Translations under genes and position numbers: made by a program
Notes under the pieces: generated by a model
Told to the model about the DNA's origin: nothing
The model's database searches: none
What the model saw: the letters and a program-made list of their open reading frames with translations, nothing else
Part shown: in pieces, positions 63,778 to 64,000 of the stretch
Layout: every line of letters starts with the position of its first letter
Numbering within the stretch: position 1 is the first letter of the stretch
Assembly (NCBI RefSeq): GCF_000424465.1
Contig: NZ_KE384198.1
Coordinates: forward strand, 1-64,000
Origin: Butyrivibrio hungatei NK4A153
GTDB lineage: Bacteria > Bacillota > Clostridia > Lachnospirales > Lachnospiraceae
DNA length: 64,000 bases
Direction of reading: 5' to 3'

Positions 63778-64000
63778 TCAGCTGTCAATTCTTCTTACTT
63801 CAGCGAAACTGATTTCTACAGGTGTCTCACGTCCAAAGAGATCTACGTTAATGGTAGCTGTCTGCTTACCAAAATCCATTCTCTGAACAACACCCGCTGT
63901 ATCCTTCCAAACTCCGGCTACAACTGCAATCTCATCACCAACACCGAAATCAACAGAAACTGTATCTGTCTTGATTCCGAGAGGCTTGATCTCAGCATCT
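63778..64000 (-). CDS. nusG: transcription termination/antitermination protein NusG (C-terminal part)
   Basis: The last 73 codons are in the window, running off the right edge. The KOW domain is seen: VSVDFGVGDEIAVVAGVWKD, TAGVVQRMDFGKQTATINVD and FGRETPVEISFAEVRRID. NusG binds RNA polymerase and couples it to the ribosome. Located directly upstream of rplK, as usual. Confidence 0.95.
   Translation of the reverse strand, partial: DAEIKPLGIKTDTVSVDFGVGDEIAVVAGVWKDTAGVVQRMDFGKQTATINVDLFGRETPVEISFAEVRRIDS

Overview
The window reads as low-GC Firmicutes chromosome, most likely a Lachnospiraceae member of the Butyrivibrio/Pseudobutyrivibrio type. The phylum rests on the nusG-rplKA-rplJL-rpoBC-rpsLG-fusA-tuf and S10-spc-alpha gene order, zinc-type S14, a four-cysteine adenylate kinase, RNase J and an L10 leader. 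The family is an inference from the L17 insertion and overall style. Almost everything is on the minus strand, so transcription runs from the right end to the left.

Layout from right to left. 64000-45.2 kb: nusG (3' end), rplK, rplA, a CapA-family gene, L10 leader and attenuator, rplJ, rplL, rpoB, rpoC, rpsL, rpsG, fusA, tuf. Next comes a small cassette (P-loop kinase, truncated GNAT, methyltransferase) bracketed by a 56-bp copy of the tuf 3' end. 45.2-39.8 kb: type I asparaginase, RNase J, and an MBOAT/SGNH O-acylation pair. 39.7-28.0 kb: the most unusual region, a tandem family of six membrane proteins. Each has a short HAAS-type (permease-prefix) N-terminus joined to a membrane part resembling FtsW/RodA/SpoVE (SEDS). 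They are interleaved with four PadR regulator genes and one PadR scar, and end in a translationally coupled DUF3048 lipoprotein. 28-18.6 kb: MFS exporter, HAD protein, a 74-bp palindromic tandem repeat array, a large solute-binding lipoprotein, an ECF sigma/anti-sigma operon with two membrane proteins, a RelQ-type alarmone synthetase and an RNA-methyltransferase-like gene. 18.5-0.35 kb: rpsJ to rplQ (S10-spc-alpha), with a diguanylate cyclase gene between infA and rpmJ. 342-1: the 5' ribozyme part of a group IIC intron sitting just after the rplQ terminator.

The housekeeping blocks build ribosomes, RNA polymerase, elongation factors, SecY, methionine aminopeptidase and adenylate kinase. The accessory block between the two ribosomal clusters is rich in cell-envelope and signalling genes. 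The best candidate for an undescribed system is the PadR/HAAS-SEDS-like array. Its regulator and N-terminal parts are kept nearly identical between copies while the membrane parts diverge, the Asp expected of SEDS glycosyltransferases is absent in every copy, and the first promoter carries a clear palindrome plus a row of half-sites. All functional statements are read from sequence and family knowledge; no searches were run.
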